Shown here: positions 44,210-56,519 of the stretch, one piece after another
Numbering within the stretch: position 1 is the stretch's first letter
Layout of the letters: each line of letters opens with the position of its first letter
DNA from: Plotosus lineatus
Taxonomy: Eukaryota; Chordata; Actinopteri; Siluriformes; Plotosidae
DNA length: 64,000 nucleotides
Assembly (NCBI GenBank): GCA_024760905.1
Contig: CM045733.1
Coordinates: forward strand, 33,254,501-33,318,500
Reading direction: 5' to 3'
Made by a program: the position numbers and the translations under genes
The notes under the pieces: generated by a model
Seen by the model: the letters and a program-made list of their open reading frames with translations, nothing else
The model's database searches: none
Told to the model about the DNA's origin: nothing

Positions 44210-45350
44210 ACATTTGACGTTAAAGAACAAACTCCAGCTGTTGTGTAATTTTAAAAATGCCAAAATGTTTCACATTCACATACTGTACTCTACTTATAGT
44301 AAGATGAGCCCATGAGTAAATAAAATAAGTCCCCATGTCAGGGCTGTAGCTGAGGTACCTTGCACTCTCTTAGTGTCTCTTTAGTTTAAAGCAAAATTGC
44401 ATATTATACACAGAAGCTCTGAATTTGATTTTTTTTGTCTTCCAGTACAATAAAAGCACTGAGTACATTTTTAAAACTTTCTGACTAATATAAACTCTTA
44501 TATCTCTTATAAGAGTATTTTATTATGTCTGTTATAAGTCTGTATATCGTAACGTCCACAACAGTTCCCAAATTATTTTATTTCAAGATCCAAAAAAGAA
44601 GTTTGGTGCTTGTCCATGAACTACCGTCACAAAGGTACAGTACATCATAAATACAAAAGAATCATATACTGTAATAACATCTACATTAATAAACTTTTGC
44701 ATTCTCAAAACACTGTTGAAAAGATACCTTTTGGTGATTTACACACAGTCTGGTACAAGCCCACGTTGGGCAACCAACTTGTCAGTCATGGCTATTAAGA
44801 TAAAATCAGCAATTGCAGGTATCGCTGACAAGTAATATTAGATAGCTAGCAACACACATAAATTCTAACACATTTTAGCCAGACATTTAATTTCTCACTG
44901 TCATCACACAGTCTCTAAAAGAAAGTCTTCCATGAAAATGTTTCCTTTGAAGGTGTTCATCCGACAAACTGCTCAGGTTTAAGTTTTCATTATTAAACAC
45001 ATTGGGATCACTTCTGTTCATTTATTGAATCCATTAATAAACTCTCCCTTTTAATCATTTTTGTTTTGTTCTGATGTTCCCAATCAACAGTGAGGGAATC
45101 ACATCAGTCACACTCAATATCGCCTCAGTCAGGAGCCGATATTTTTAGGACACGATGAGAGAGTGAGAGGCTGAGAGAGTGTGTGAGAGAAAGAGAGATA
45201 GATCATCACGCCAGCAAAGCAGTAAATAGGTTTTTAAATATTAATTCACATGTCATATAGTTGTTATGCATTTTACTCTGCCAATTTGTAACACATCAAA
45301 AATGTAATTTCATGTGTTTTCTTTTTTGAATTTCCATAAGTAGGTATTAC
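44210..45350. other. Synapsin intron, no recognised element
   Basis: AT-rich sequence with a short GA-rich stretch at 45157-45200. Nothing else is supported. Confidence 0.5.
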
Positions 45351-45354
45351 AACA

Positions 45355-45690
45355 ACGGGCAGTGGTAGCCTAGTGGTATAGGGTGCAGGATCACTGAGCC
45401 TAAGGTTGGGGATTCTAGTCCCACTCTCCACGGGTTGTCACTGTCCCCCCCAGTGCAGCTAACTGGGTTATCAAAGGCCGGCCATGTCACTCACTGTCTA
45501 TGGTGTGAGGCGTGTAAACGAACCATTGCTGACTTTCATCAAAAGTAGGCTGCAAAGCTGGCAACGTGTTTCCACCCTGTGATGGCCTGGCGAGCTGTGC
45601 AGGGTGAACTGTGCCCTCGCCCAGAGTCGACTGGGATGGCCTCCCCATGACCTTAATTAAGATTAAGCAGTTACAGAAAATGAACGGATG
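45355..45690 (+). mobile_element. tRNA-headed SINE with L2-type tail
   Basis: The head GGCAGTGGTAGCCTAGTGGT is followed by a mutated B-box (GGGGATTCTAGTCCC). Body and tail are complete to ACAGAAAATGAACGG. Confidence 0.85.
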
Positions 45691-46036
45691 AACGGAGGTA
45701 GTACCACAGTTTAACTTTATACCAGAATGATGTATCTTGGGGTTTAATGTTCCTCTGCATTATTCTGGAATGGTTCTGTTTACCTACTTTTATAAGTGGT
45801 GGGAAATAAATGTGTAAATTTCAATGAAGCAAAAGCAGGATGCTGATGTTAACGATATTAACTACGTTTTTATACGTAGATGCACAAAACCCCTTCACAC
45901 CCTTTCATTGCCTGAGGTGTCTCTTGATGGCAGTTATGAGTGGAAATAAAGCGGAAGGATTTGTGTTAGATTACAATTGAGATTACAATTGTTTTATATT
46001 TCAAAACATAATTCACTTTTATTCATTTGTATTTTA

Positions 46037-47085
46037 CAGAGATTCCCTGACTTATGTTCTTTCGTTTTCCTTTTTTTTTTTTTTTTAACTGTCAAATTTT
46101 GAGTTTAAACGTACCTACGTAGTACGCTGACATAATGATGTAATGATGCTGCGTCCATTGTTTACAAATGACAGACTGAACGTGCCCCTCCTTCTTCCCA
46201 GTCAGTTATTTATATATATATATATATAATATCAGTTATATTGCGTGTTACCCTTGTGTTAAGACGTCGTCTCTGTGATCTTTGTGTTTACACTGTTTTT
46301 GCGGACTTTTGTAACCCTAAGCAAATATGGTTGGTCAGAAGCGTAAGCCTACTAGCATGGGTGCAAGTCTCATACACAGAGATGAATTAACTATCTGCTC
46401 AGATTGGCGCAATCTACCATGCATACTCAGTTAAGAAAAGAGAGTTGTAAAATGAATGAAAACCCGAATCCAGAAAAGAAAGAGAACTCTTCACTCTGCT
46501 GGTGATTCACATCAGTGCAGGCTGAGTACTAAACAAGTTCAACGGCGCCTTTGCTCACTTGAAAGACCGGAGGTCCGTATAACCCGCTCTTTGTCTCAAG
46601 CACAGCAAGTAAAGTACTTTCGGTGTTCAGCGCCTCACATATTCTAAGCGTTGATTGGCTGTTTTAAGCTTCATGTAAAGTGACTCGGCTCAGCTTCATG
46701 TAAATGACCATCCGTCAACCATCGGAATCATTTACAAGCAGAAAGATCGCATCATAGAGAATGTTAAAGGTTATATTTGATACTGTATTTGATATTTGGG
46801 GAGTGAATTTGATTAAAATCTATCTATCTGAAATTATTTTGCTTGAATTTAATTTATTTGAAATTAATGTTGATATTATTTGATATATTTGATATTATTT
46901 TACAATGTTATGTTTATAATAATTGATTTAGGGGTGTTTTATGAGATACGGTAATGGTATTTATGGATGTATAGTACAGTATGAACGTCCTACGTTACTG
47001 GAACATACAGTAACAACTTACATTCATTTTCAACTTACATTCGGCCGTCCGGAACCAAACAAAAACCTAAGTCGCGGAGCGTCTG
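46037..47085 (+). mobile_element. Tigger/pogo-like element family A, copy 2
   Basis: Ends CAGAGATTCCCTGACTTATG and CCTAAGTCGCGGAGCGTCTG are flanked by TA. About 290 bp inside, ATGGTTGGTCAGAAGCGTAA (46327) encodes MVGQKRKPTS, like the start of a CENP-B/Tigger-type transposase. The frame then breaks, so the element is an internally deleted, non-autonomous derivative. Its sister lies at 57921-58903. Confidence 0.82.
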
Positions 47086-47214
47086 TACTGTAAAGGAATA
47101 TCTCTAATATAAATGTTACTTTTAAACGTTTATGAAAAGTCAAGTCCTATGCATTGTAAAAACCCTGAAAATGCTAATTTACTTTGGCGATTTGTTTTTC
47201 TCCTTCCAGAACCT

Positions 47215-47525
47215 ACTCACTTTCAGTAACTGATTTATCCTGGTTAGGATTGCAGTCAATTCAAAGTGGAGCCAATTCCATAAACACTGGCCATGAGCAA
47301 GACATACACCCTGTATGGGATGCCAGTCTATCTCAGAGCACCATGCACACATGCATTCACACACTTATTCACACCTAGGGGCAATTTAGAACAGCCAAAC
47401 CACCAACTGGCATGGGTTTGGGAAACTGGAGAACCTGGATCACCCACGAGGACATTTGAAACAGCAAGTAACCAGATCTCAGGATCGACTCAGTCTCTGG
47501 AGCTGTGAGGCAGCAATTTTACCAT
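47215..47525 (-). mobile_element. Second-family (L2-core) SINE, diverged
   Basis: Tail CTGATTTATCCTGGTTAGGA at left. The core (CACCTAGGGGCAATTTAGAA) is at 47370-47400, and the head ends near GTGAGGCAGCAATTTTACCA. Confidence 0.65.
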
Positions 47526-47994
47526 GAAAATTAAGGTTTTTAATTCCCTTTTTAGTTGCCTGTAGCATTTAAAAACCTTTATAAATGTTAGGATTCTGGT
47601 TTCTCACACGTCTACCAGCATTTTGAATGTCTATGGTTATTCCAACTTATAAACTCACTGGATGCTATTGTTATGCCATTTTAAAACATTTTATACATAA
47701 ATACAGGCTTGTCTAAACACCGCCAGGGCTTGATTGTATACCATATACCATATAAAGTTTGACTCTACATCAGGCTCTTGTCTTAGACTGACTAGAATGT
47801 GTTTCAGCAGTGATATTTCACCAGAGCCCACGATTTTGGAGAGTTCGACCACATTGCAAAATCTATGAAAAATATGATCATGCACAATAAGACTTCTATA
47901 CACGTTTTGACAGGACTCCATTCACAAAGCCCACAGAAAAGTGAGCCCACCAAAATAGGCCAATCTAGACTTGAACTTAACTCTGTTCAGTTCA

Positions 47995-48332
47995 GTTCAA
48001 TTTCTGTAACCACTTAATCCTAATTAGGGTCACGGGTGAGGCTGGCACCCATCCCAGTCAACTCCGGGCGAGGGCAGAGTACACCCTGGACAACTCGCCA
48101 GGCCATCGCAGGACGGAAACACGCGAACAGCTTTGCAGCCTACTCTTGTCGCAAGTCAGCAATGGTTCTTTTACAGCCTCACACCATAGACAGTGAGAAA
48201 CATGGCTGGCCTTTGATAACCCAGTTAGCTGCACTGCGGGGGCAGTGATAACCTCTGGTGAGTGGGGCTTTAACCCCCAGTCTTAGGATAAGTGATCCAG
48301 CACCTATAGCACTAGGCCGCCACTGCCCGAAC
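47995..48332 (-). mobile_element. tRNA-headed SINE with L2-type tail
   Basis: Full length: tail AACCACTTAATCCTAATTAG at left, head CTAGGCCGCCACTGCCC at right. Confidence 0.87.
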
Positions 48333-48902
48333 TTAACTCTGGAGGGTTCACAATTTTTGAGTTGCTGTGGTGATTAAATATAATAAAACGTAGCAATGCC
48401 ATCATTACTGTTATTTAACATTATTAAAGAACATCGCTAAACCACTTTATACATACCTGAAAGCTTTTAAACCTTAAGTGTGGTTTTGAAATAGTATTGG
48501 TCAATAGACTCTTGGGTTGCTTAGTCATCTGGCTTATACTAACTGTATTTCATTCATTGGAGTGACCAATACTCGTTCTTTTCTTTGGAATTTTCCACTT
48601 AAAATCTCTCAAATCTGAACTCGCGCATGTCTCCTCTTCACACTCATTTCCAGTAGAGATCATAATGAAAGCCAGATGAGAACATGAGCCCAGTGTACTC
48701 ACTGCAACAGGTTATTAGTCCTGTTAAAGTCTTTAGGTAGCTAATAGCATGTCCTTCTTTAGAAGAAATAAAACAGGTCCGGTCTCGGAAAATTGTGACA
48801 GTGCTCTTGGTTTATAGACCTCGTTTTTTTTGTCTGTTCCTTTGATGCTATCAGCATGAACATAGTTACAAGATGTGGATGTGAGCAGGTATTGACTTCA
48901 AA

Positions 48903-49092
48903 AGGCAGCGGTTGCTCAGTTGATAAGTCTTTGTGTCACTGATCAGAAGTTGTACGGTCAGGCCCAAGTCCTCAAGTATGCCATTGTTGGTCCCTTGAGC
49001 GAGACCCTTTAACCTCAAGCACTCAGTAAGATGAGTGAGGTAAATTCTTAGTCACTGTTGATGAGGGTATCTGCTAAAAGTGCCATCATTGA
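48903..49092 (+). mobile_element. Fourth SINE type (short tRNA-derived)
   Basis: GGCAGCGGTTGCTCAGTTGA head, GGTCCCTTGAGCGAGACCCT in the middle and GAGGGTATCTGCTAAAAGTG near the end follow the plan of the short fish SINE that ends GGGCGTCTGCTAAATG. It is diverged. Confidence 0.6.
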
Positions 49093-49094
49093 AA

Positions 49095-50475
49095 AGGCTG
49101 CTCTTTGAGAAAACTAAAAGCAAATATATCTTTTTATAAAAAATATGCACTGCCTATATAACACATGGACATTAAGTTACTCGTTGTTTTTGTTGTCTAA
49201 AATATTATGATTGAATTGGAATGCACTGTACTCATTTTAATCACTGTAGTCATTATGGATTGAGTGCTCAATATGCAATGCAAAAAACACCAGGAAACAC
49301 AGAAAAATCTTTATTCTCCTATTTTAAGATATTTTAATGTGTTTGCTTCATTTTATTTATAATGTAAGTAGAGTAAAACCGAAGCAATAGCCTTTTAAAC
49401 ACCAGAGTAATAAGACTGATCCCTTCAGTCTTAGTACTTTGTTGGTTTTAAACCATTATTAGAAGTACAGCACTGAAGCCATTTCTCCAACTTCTGCAAA
49501 GACGGGGAGCTAGCCAAATTAAAGCCATCATCACTCTTTGAATTCAGACTTCCTAAAGACATGTAGATGTTTCAGAATGTCCTGAATGTCTTGAGTGAAT
49601 GGTAAGCATCTGCCTCGATCTTCATGCAAACCTGTTTCTTTTTAACTGGACTTCCAGCGAGTTGAAAGCTACTGGGTCATCCATGGTTTATAGGCACCTA
49701 CCATAAAAATAAATATATTATGAAGAATACATTAATAGGGCATATGGACAGAAGCCTACCTCACAGTCTGGAGCTAGATTTTTCTATTTGGTCAATTAGG
49801 CCAGTATTCCCAGTCAGTACATTCCTATACAATTCATTTCTATAAACAGAGGACAGACAATCAAGTCTGGAGTAAAACCAGAATAAATAAGAACATGATG
49901 AGGAACAAAGGAAGTATGGAACAATAGCTTATGATCACAGCAACTAGAACAGAGGCTGACTTCTAAATAATGTACAATAGATGGAACCAGGACAAAGAAA
50001 ATGATTATACCATAATAAGTATGCATTGTGAAGCACAAGCAGAGGCATACTGTATATCACATTTACAGTATTACCAATTGTTACATCTTCACTGCCATCT
50101 ACACCAATCATCACTAACATTAAAAACATTATAAATACTGACTGACTTAAATGTGATGATTATCTCTGTACTGTGGCGCTTGCCACGGAGCAGAATGTAT
50201 GAATCAGTCTCGTAGTTTATGTGTTGGAGGCAGGAAACATTTGCAAGTGTAAAGTTCTGAGTGACTTTGACAAGACCCACATCGTGATGACTAAACGACT
50301 GGGTCTGGCATACAGTGGTAATCACCTACCCAAGGTGCCCAAGGCTCATTGCATGGGGGGAAATGAAGGCTAGTACATGTGTTTTGATGCCACAGAAGAC
50401 CTCCTGTAGCACAAACTGCTGAAACTGTCAATGCTGGCTGTGATAGAAAGGTGTTAATGTTGTGGCTGATCAGTG
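49095..50475. other. Synapsin intron, no recognised element
   Basis: No exon or repeat recognised. Overlapping short frames on the - strand have no family match. Confidence 0.5.
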
Positions 50476-50477
50476 TA

Positions 50478-51188
50478 CAAGCATCCCTTGAATATCGCGG
50501 ATAATGTAGACCAGACCTGGCCGCAATATTCGAAAAACCGCGAAGTAGGAACGCCCCGCCCCCATTTCTACCATGTTGTCTCATTTCTATGTTTTCGCGT
50601 CTATACAATATCAAGATGTGTATATTAAACGTTACGCAGTATATGCATGTGTAAATACTGTAATGTATTAATATTTAAATAGAATTTATATATACTTTAA
50701 GTACTGTACTCACCTCTGACAATAGTTCTCTGCGGTGCAGGATGTTCACAAACACTACAGTAAGATCACAAAATCACAAAAAATTCCACGGGAATGTGCG
50801 AGGTAACAGCGTCACACATCTAAGCCAATCAGCTTGCAAGATTGAGTTGAGCGGGCGGGAGGCAACAGCATCACGCGTCTAAGCCAATCAGCTTGCGAGA
50901 TTGAGTTGAGTGGGCGGGAGGCAATAGCGTCACGCATCTAAGCCAATCATCGGGTGAGATTGAGTTGAGTGGGCGGTCCCTGCCTGAACTGGGGAGGAGG
51001 GGCACTTCAGTCTGTTGTTTGGAAACAATGACCGCAGCCTGCCTTGGGTCCCTGCCTTCTTCTTGCTTACATGTGAGTTTCAGCACGAATTTTGAATTTT
51101 TTATGAATATATATTTTTTATTATTATTAAAATGACGCGATGTACCAAGACCGCGGTGCTCAAATCGTGAAGCGGCAAGGGATGACTG
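50478..51188 (+). mobile_element. Tigger/pogo-like MITE family D with 59-bp tandem repeat
   Basis: Ends CAAGCATCCCTTGAATATCG and AGCGGCAAGGGATGACTG are flanked by TA. It is 711 bp with no transposase. Inside, three tandem copies of a 59-bp unit (about 50801-50977) each carry TAAGCCAATCA, a CCAAT-type box, plus GATTGAGTTGAGTGGGCGG. Confidence 0.8.
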
Positions 51189-51605
51189 TATATGTACAGT
51201 TGAATACAAATGTTTGTGCAGCCTGTGCTAAATCATATACAGTATTTTGTTCATGATTGGAATTGATTTATGTTTCAGAGATGGTTCTTTGTGATTATAT
51301 CAAAGACCTTCCAATTTTATTTCATCATGAATGCCTATGGATTATCCTGTAATGTTTTGCAGCCATCAGATACTCACCATTGTGAAGAGACCACAGATAA
51401 GGCTTCTTTCATATGACTTTTTCAGGCAGATCAGGTTGGTGCAGTAGAACCGTGTACTTGTGTTAATCTGCAGGCCATTATTGTCATTTGAAGAATTTGC
51501 TTTTCCTGTCAGTATGTATCCTGATTTCCACTGTTTACCTTTAATAACTGCTTCTTCTTCACAATATTAGAGACAATGGAAGTTGGGAACTAGAGAAATT
51601 CAGTT

Positions 51606-51942
51606 CAGCTCATTTTCTGTAACCGCTTAATCCTAATTAGGGTCGCGGAGAGGCTGGCGCCCATCCCAGCTGACTCCAGGCAACGGCAGAGTACACCCTA
51701 GACAGCTCGCCAGGCCATCGTAGGGCGGAAACACGCTGACGGCTTTGCAGCTACTCTTGTTGAGAGTCAGCAATGGTTCTTTTACATGCTTCACACCATA
51801 GACAGTGAGAAACATGGCCGGCCTTTGATAACCCAGTTAGCTGCACTGGGGGGACAGTGACAACCTTGTGGAGAGTGGGACTCGAGCCCAAAACCTTTGG
51901 ATCAGCAATCCAGCACCTATACCATTAGGTCACCACTGCCCT
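51606..51942 (-). mobile_element. tRNA-headed SINE with L2-type tail
   Basis: Full length: AACCGCTTAATCCTAATTAG tail, head to GGTCACCACTGCCC. The internal sequence is close to consensus, so it is fairly young. Confidence 0.88.
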
Positions 51943-52396
51943 TTGATAGGTTTTTATAGTTGTTTTAGCTTCATTTTCCAGTCCTCAGTCAAGGGCTCAA
52001 AGGAGCTCATTGTTGAGTGTATGTATAAGGTTTGAAGAGAAGTTTTTGATTTTAATTCCCAGTTCTTTGTCTGAGTCATAAGAATGAAATACAGTAGTCC
52101 CTCGATATTCACGGGGGTTAGGTTCTGGCCCCTCTCGCGACTGAAGATAATCCACAAGTTCTGTCCCCGGAAGTCAAACCCCATGTTTATATTACATGTG
52201 TGAATGAGTAACCGGAAGTAAAATACTGTGTATCTATTACATGCGCTAAAATATGCTTCTTAAACACATTCTCTAGACAGTCTTTCTCATTAATACAGTA
52301 TTAATGTAGTAAAATATAGTAATGATTAAGAGAAACTTTTAAATTTTGTACTTTGATATTTATTAATAAAATATATAAACATTATGCAGCATACTT

Positions 52397-52397
<1 letters not shown>

Positions 52398-52455
<58 letters not shown>
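52398..52455. repeat. (TATC)n microsatellite
   Basis: About 14 tetranucleotide units inside the family C element. The sister copy lacks it. Confidence 0.95.
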
Positions 52456-52506
52456 GTGAGGTGCCTGAAGATAATCATCTGAACTGTTGTAAAGCTGTAG
52501 TATTAA

Positions 52507-53536
52507 CCCCTTAACCAACCATTTTTTGACAAAAACGTTCCTTTTTCAGACCAATTTTTTTTAAGTTCTTTACTTTATGCTGAATATGAAATTCAAGTCT
52601 ATTTTTAATTTTTCATCTATTTTGGCATGCAACTGTAATTTGAAATTACCCCTTTCGGCAGAGACGAGATAACTCGCCTTTTTTTTTTTAAGAAAAGAAA
52701 AAGAAAAAGAAAAGAAATTACAATCAAAAGAAATTACAGTCAGTGTGTGTGATATTTATCAAAACATGGACCACACATAAAGGTACAAGGCACATCTTAC
52801 ACATATACCGTCACTCCTTCCTAATTGGTTTCCCTCTATGGTCACGTTTCTGACTGCATACAACACATCTTTTTGTTGGATTTGCCTTTTTCTCTGTTGG
52901 CGGGATTTCCTTGGGGAAATGTCCAGGTGTATTCCGTGTACTTACTGCACCTGCTGATGGTCTACCTGGGGATCTCCGTGGTGGCAGTTCTGATCCATAC
53001 TTTGTGATGATGTCACGTATGATTTGTAGACGAAATTTGAGATGTGTGAGGCATTATGTGCAATTTCTTGCGTCAATCAGTTCATCATCTTCACTTTCGC
53101 TTGAATATTCATTTTCTGATGAGCTGGCACTCTCATCAGACGTATCCAAGCCTCTAAGAGAAGCTTCAGTATCGCTGTTGTCATCACTGTTATCCATTGG
53201 GATAAGGGATGCCGAGAGATTTCAAGGAAATCGTAAAATACGAGGCCGAGTACCGATTCTAAAGAGCGCGACACTCCCCTTTGACTCTTATGGTTACTGA
53301 GTCGAAACGTTTCGCTTACCTCTTGTCTAACGTTGCCTTGAGATGCCATAGTTCATTTTTTGAGGCGATGATGATGAGTAGTGTACGATAACATCCTCAG
53401 GCATCAATAGAAATGACGAGTAAAGCCGCTTCCCTCTGGTTTTGAAAGCGTAAGTTTTGGCGAGTTAACTCGTCAATGACTGGAAAATACAATTTGGGTG
53501 ATTGCGAGTATACTCGTCTCTGACGATGGTAAGGGG
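52507..53536 (-). mobile_element. Non-autonomous piggyBac element, TTAA duplicated
   Basis: TTAA at 52503-52506 and 53537-53540 flanks termini CCCCTTAACCA and TGGTAAGGGG, as piggyBac requires. On the - strand the transposase start remains as an acidic MDNSDDNSDTEASLRGL then ESASSSENEYSSESEDDE (about 53195-53080). The C-terminal cysteine-rich part remains as GHFPKEIPPTEKKANPTKRC then VVCSQKRDHRGKPIRKE (about 52930-52820). The catalytic DDD domain between them is deleted. Confidence 0.9.
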
Positions 53537-53569
53537 TTAAAGTATTTTTCAATTATTATTCCAGTACAG

Positions 53570-53692
53570 TCTTCTTCTTTTACTTTCGGCTACTCCCTTC
53601 AGGGGTCGCCACAGCAAATCATCCGCCTCCACCTCACCCTGTCCTCCGCATCTTCTTTTCTAACTCCAACGACCTTCATGTGCCTAAGTTAA
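53570..53692 (-). mobile_element. RTE/BovB-like LINE 3' fragment
   Basis: TACTTTCGGCTACTCCCTTC and AGGGGTCGCCACAGCAAATC give the LINE 3' end. Only about 120 bp inserted, interrupting the family C element exactly where copy 1 is continuous. Confidence 0.85.
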
Positions 53693-54304
53693 TGTTTAGA
53701 AGCCACGGAGCAGCTCAGCCACGCCCCTCAGCCGGAGTGAACAGTTAGTTGGAGGACACAGCCATCAAAATCAAAGTCCCCCAAAAACACAGATCATAAC
53801 AAAAAGAATATGAAATGTAATAAATTGGATAAACAAAACAAAACGATAAGCATGCTACACCACAGTACATAAAATCACACACACAAAAATTCTAAATATT
53901 AACTTTGGTACTGTACTGGAATAATGATTGAAAAAGACTTTAATACTAGAGTGCTTTCAGATGATTATTTCTCTTCAGACACTTCAGAGGAAACTGTTGT
54001 TTCTTCAGGAGAAAGTCTTATTTCTTCAGAAGAGACATCCAACGTCATTACCTTTTCTAGAGAAGACGCACAGCGTTTGCGTGGCATCATAGAGCTTAAC
54101 TGGTAATTAAAACACACTTAAAAAAAGAGGCTCATTGAAAATTTGTGCTCGAATGAGGAAAAAGGGGCGTTACATCATCTCAACCAATCAGCAGGAAGGA
54201 GGACAGCCATTGGCTGAATTTGAGTGACATGTCAGTTGCTTGGCAGTCCGCGAATACTCAAACCGTGAGTGCAAAACCGCGAATAGTCAAGGGCCTACTG
54301 TACA

Positions 54305-54915
54305 CTCACCTTCCTGTCATGCAAAGTGATCACTGTTCAAAAAAAAAGTTGGCTGCTGGCGTCACGTCTGGATAATAAGCTCCTGATAAGTGGTGGTCAT
54401 GTGACAGCGAGACATGTTTAGTGGGTGTGAATTGGTTAATTGAATTAGGGGGGAAATCTTGAAGGGGAGAGAACTTGTGCAGTGAATCTCATCTTAACAG
54501 CTATGTGTGAAATATAAAATTGAAAAAATACCATAACAATCTGTATGTATAAATAAATAAATACATTTCCAGAAGTGTCACTGACCTGCAGTGTATCTGC
54601 TCTTGTCATGCAATAGATAATGCATCCCGTTATGAGTTCCATTTGCTCGAAGTGTGATTCATCTACACTAACAAGAAGGATGCTGAAGGCAGTATAATGA
54701 AGAAAGATCTTGTTTGTCTCAGCTGTCTCTTTTCAAGGCATCGTTTAGGAGAGTCCAGCCATTTGCGGCTAAAAAGTGTTTACTTCTTTGCTGCAATCAA
54801 TGGGCCACTTTTTTCGGTGCTTGGAATGTCACAGAGAGGTGTTCAGGTGTAGGGATGTGAGTCAGAAACCTAACCCACCTTTGTCTGCATAACTCTGCTT
54901 TCACTCTAAATGAGT
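54305..54915. other. Synapsin intron, no recognised element
   Basis: Nothing recognised up to the poly(C)/(CA)n run. Confidence 0.5.
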
Positions 54916-54917
54916 TA

Positions 54918-54932
54918 CCCCCCCCCCCCCCC

Positions 54933-55000
<68 letters not shown>
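54918..55000. repeat. Poly(C) then (CA)n
   Basis: About 16 C then some 65 bp of CA with one interruption. Confidence 0.95.
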
Positions 55001-55439
55001 CCCTTGTATGATCAGGAGGTGTAGGTTGCGTTTGGAGGGCGGAGCAGTTGCTGGAACACACTCACAGCTTGCCATGTCTGCGTAGTTTACTGCAAATGAC
55101 GGAAAATCACTATATGAAACAGATCCCAGACTTGTGACGTCAGTTACCACCTAAGCTAACTAACATACCATAGCTTGTTTATTGCTGTGATAGGAGGTCG
55201 GCCTCTCCTGACACTTCTTCATTTTCTTAAATACAAAAGCACTGCTGTGCAAACACATAATGAAAGCAGAGGAAATATTTTCTACATGGCGTAGACAGTG
55301 AAAGGTTTTTTCAAAAACTGGAATTTTTCTGTATTTGTTTTTTTTTTTAATTATTTTTCATTATATTACATTTTTTCAGTGGCTGGATATTTTATTTATT
55401 TTACTGATTTATTAACACATTGGCTAAATGTTTAAACAG

Positions 55440-55448
55440 ACACACACA

Positions 55449-55512
<64 letters not shown>
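55440..55512. repeat. (CA)n microsatellite
   Basis: About 35 CA units. Confidence 0.95.
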
Positions 55513-55513
<1 letters not shown>

Positions 55514-55781
55514 TTGTCTCTGCCACTTCCGACATCATTCTAACTTTGGTGCGAGACATTCCAGACTTTTCCACCACATTATTTGTTCCGGAGCATTCTG
55601 GCTCCCGGAGGTAGGGATGTGGTGCTTACCCTGCAACTGTCGTCAGGGCCACAGGAATTCTGAAAGGAATGCAAGCAAATGGAGATGGAAATCTGTAGAT
55701 ATTATTTCTTTGGGTGTAGTGCGTCACTGACGCCCTCAGCATAGGAGTATCCTGTTATGCTCTGGTTCATCTCTCTCACTC

Positions 55782-55782
55782 A

Positions 55783-55872
<90 letters not shown>

Positions 55873-55884
55873 TACACACATTCA

Positions 55885-55918
<34 letters not shown>

Positions 55919-55964
55919 AACTCACTCTCTCACACACACACACACACAAACATACACACATTCA

Positions 55965-55998
<34 letters not shown>

Positions 55999-56040
55999 AA
56001 CTGACTCTCTCACACACACACACAAACATACACACATTCA

Positions 56041-56078
<38 letters not shown>

Positions 56079-56126
56079 AACTCACTCTCTCACACACACA
56101 CACACACACAAACATACACACATTCA

Positions 56127-56165
<39 letters not shown>

Positions 56166-56169
56166 ACAA

Positions 56170-56220
<51 letters not shown>
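55782..56220. repeat. Long (CA)n array with higher-order repeat
   Basis: About 440 bp of CA-rich sequence. The block AAACATACACACATTCACTC recurs at 55868, 55948, 56024 and 56110, each followed by (CA)n and ATAAACTCACTCTCTC. The spacing is 80, 76 and 86 bp, so a larger unit has been amplified. Confidence 0.92.
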
Positions 56221-56362
56221 TTGTCTCTTGCTCTGTCTGTCTCTGTTTCACTATCTTTTCCTCTCATTGTCTCTCTCTGTCTGTCTCTGCTTCCCTCTTT
56301 TTCTCTCTTTCTGTCTGTGTCTATTTTCCTGTCTCTCTCAATCATTCATTCTTTTTGTCTCT

Positions 56363-56422
<60 letters not shown>

Positions 56423-56460
56423 GCCAGTCGCACTCTGCCTCTTTCACTTTTTCTGTCTCT
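56221..56460. repeat. (CT)n-rich microsatellite
   Basis: CT-rich sequence with a pure core at about 56363-56417. Frames across it are artefacts. Confidence 0.9.
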
Positions 56461-56519
56461 TATGTTAGTTTCCTGAAATGTTTTTTTTTTCCATATTACA
56501 GACTATTTGTGCTTACAGT

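Larger units (their letters stand above)
52092..54300 (+). mobile_element. Tigger-like element family C, copy 2, with nested insertions
   Basis: Termini CAGTAGTCCCTCGATATTCA and CGCGAATAGTCAAGGGCCTA (then CTG) are flanked by TA. Compared with copy 1 at 38823, this copy carries a (TATC)n expansion (52398-52455), a piggyBac-type element (52507-53536) and an RTE LINE fragment (53570-53692). A 60-codon frame near the right end (53924-54106) has no clear match. Confidence 0.82.

Noticed and set aside
53924..54106. 60-codon acidic frame near the end of the family C element
   Set aside because: It lies inside a transposon and has no recognisable domain; not listed as a gene.
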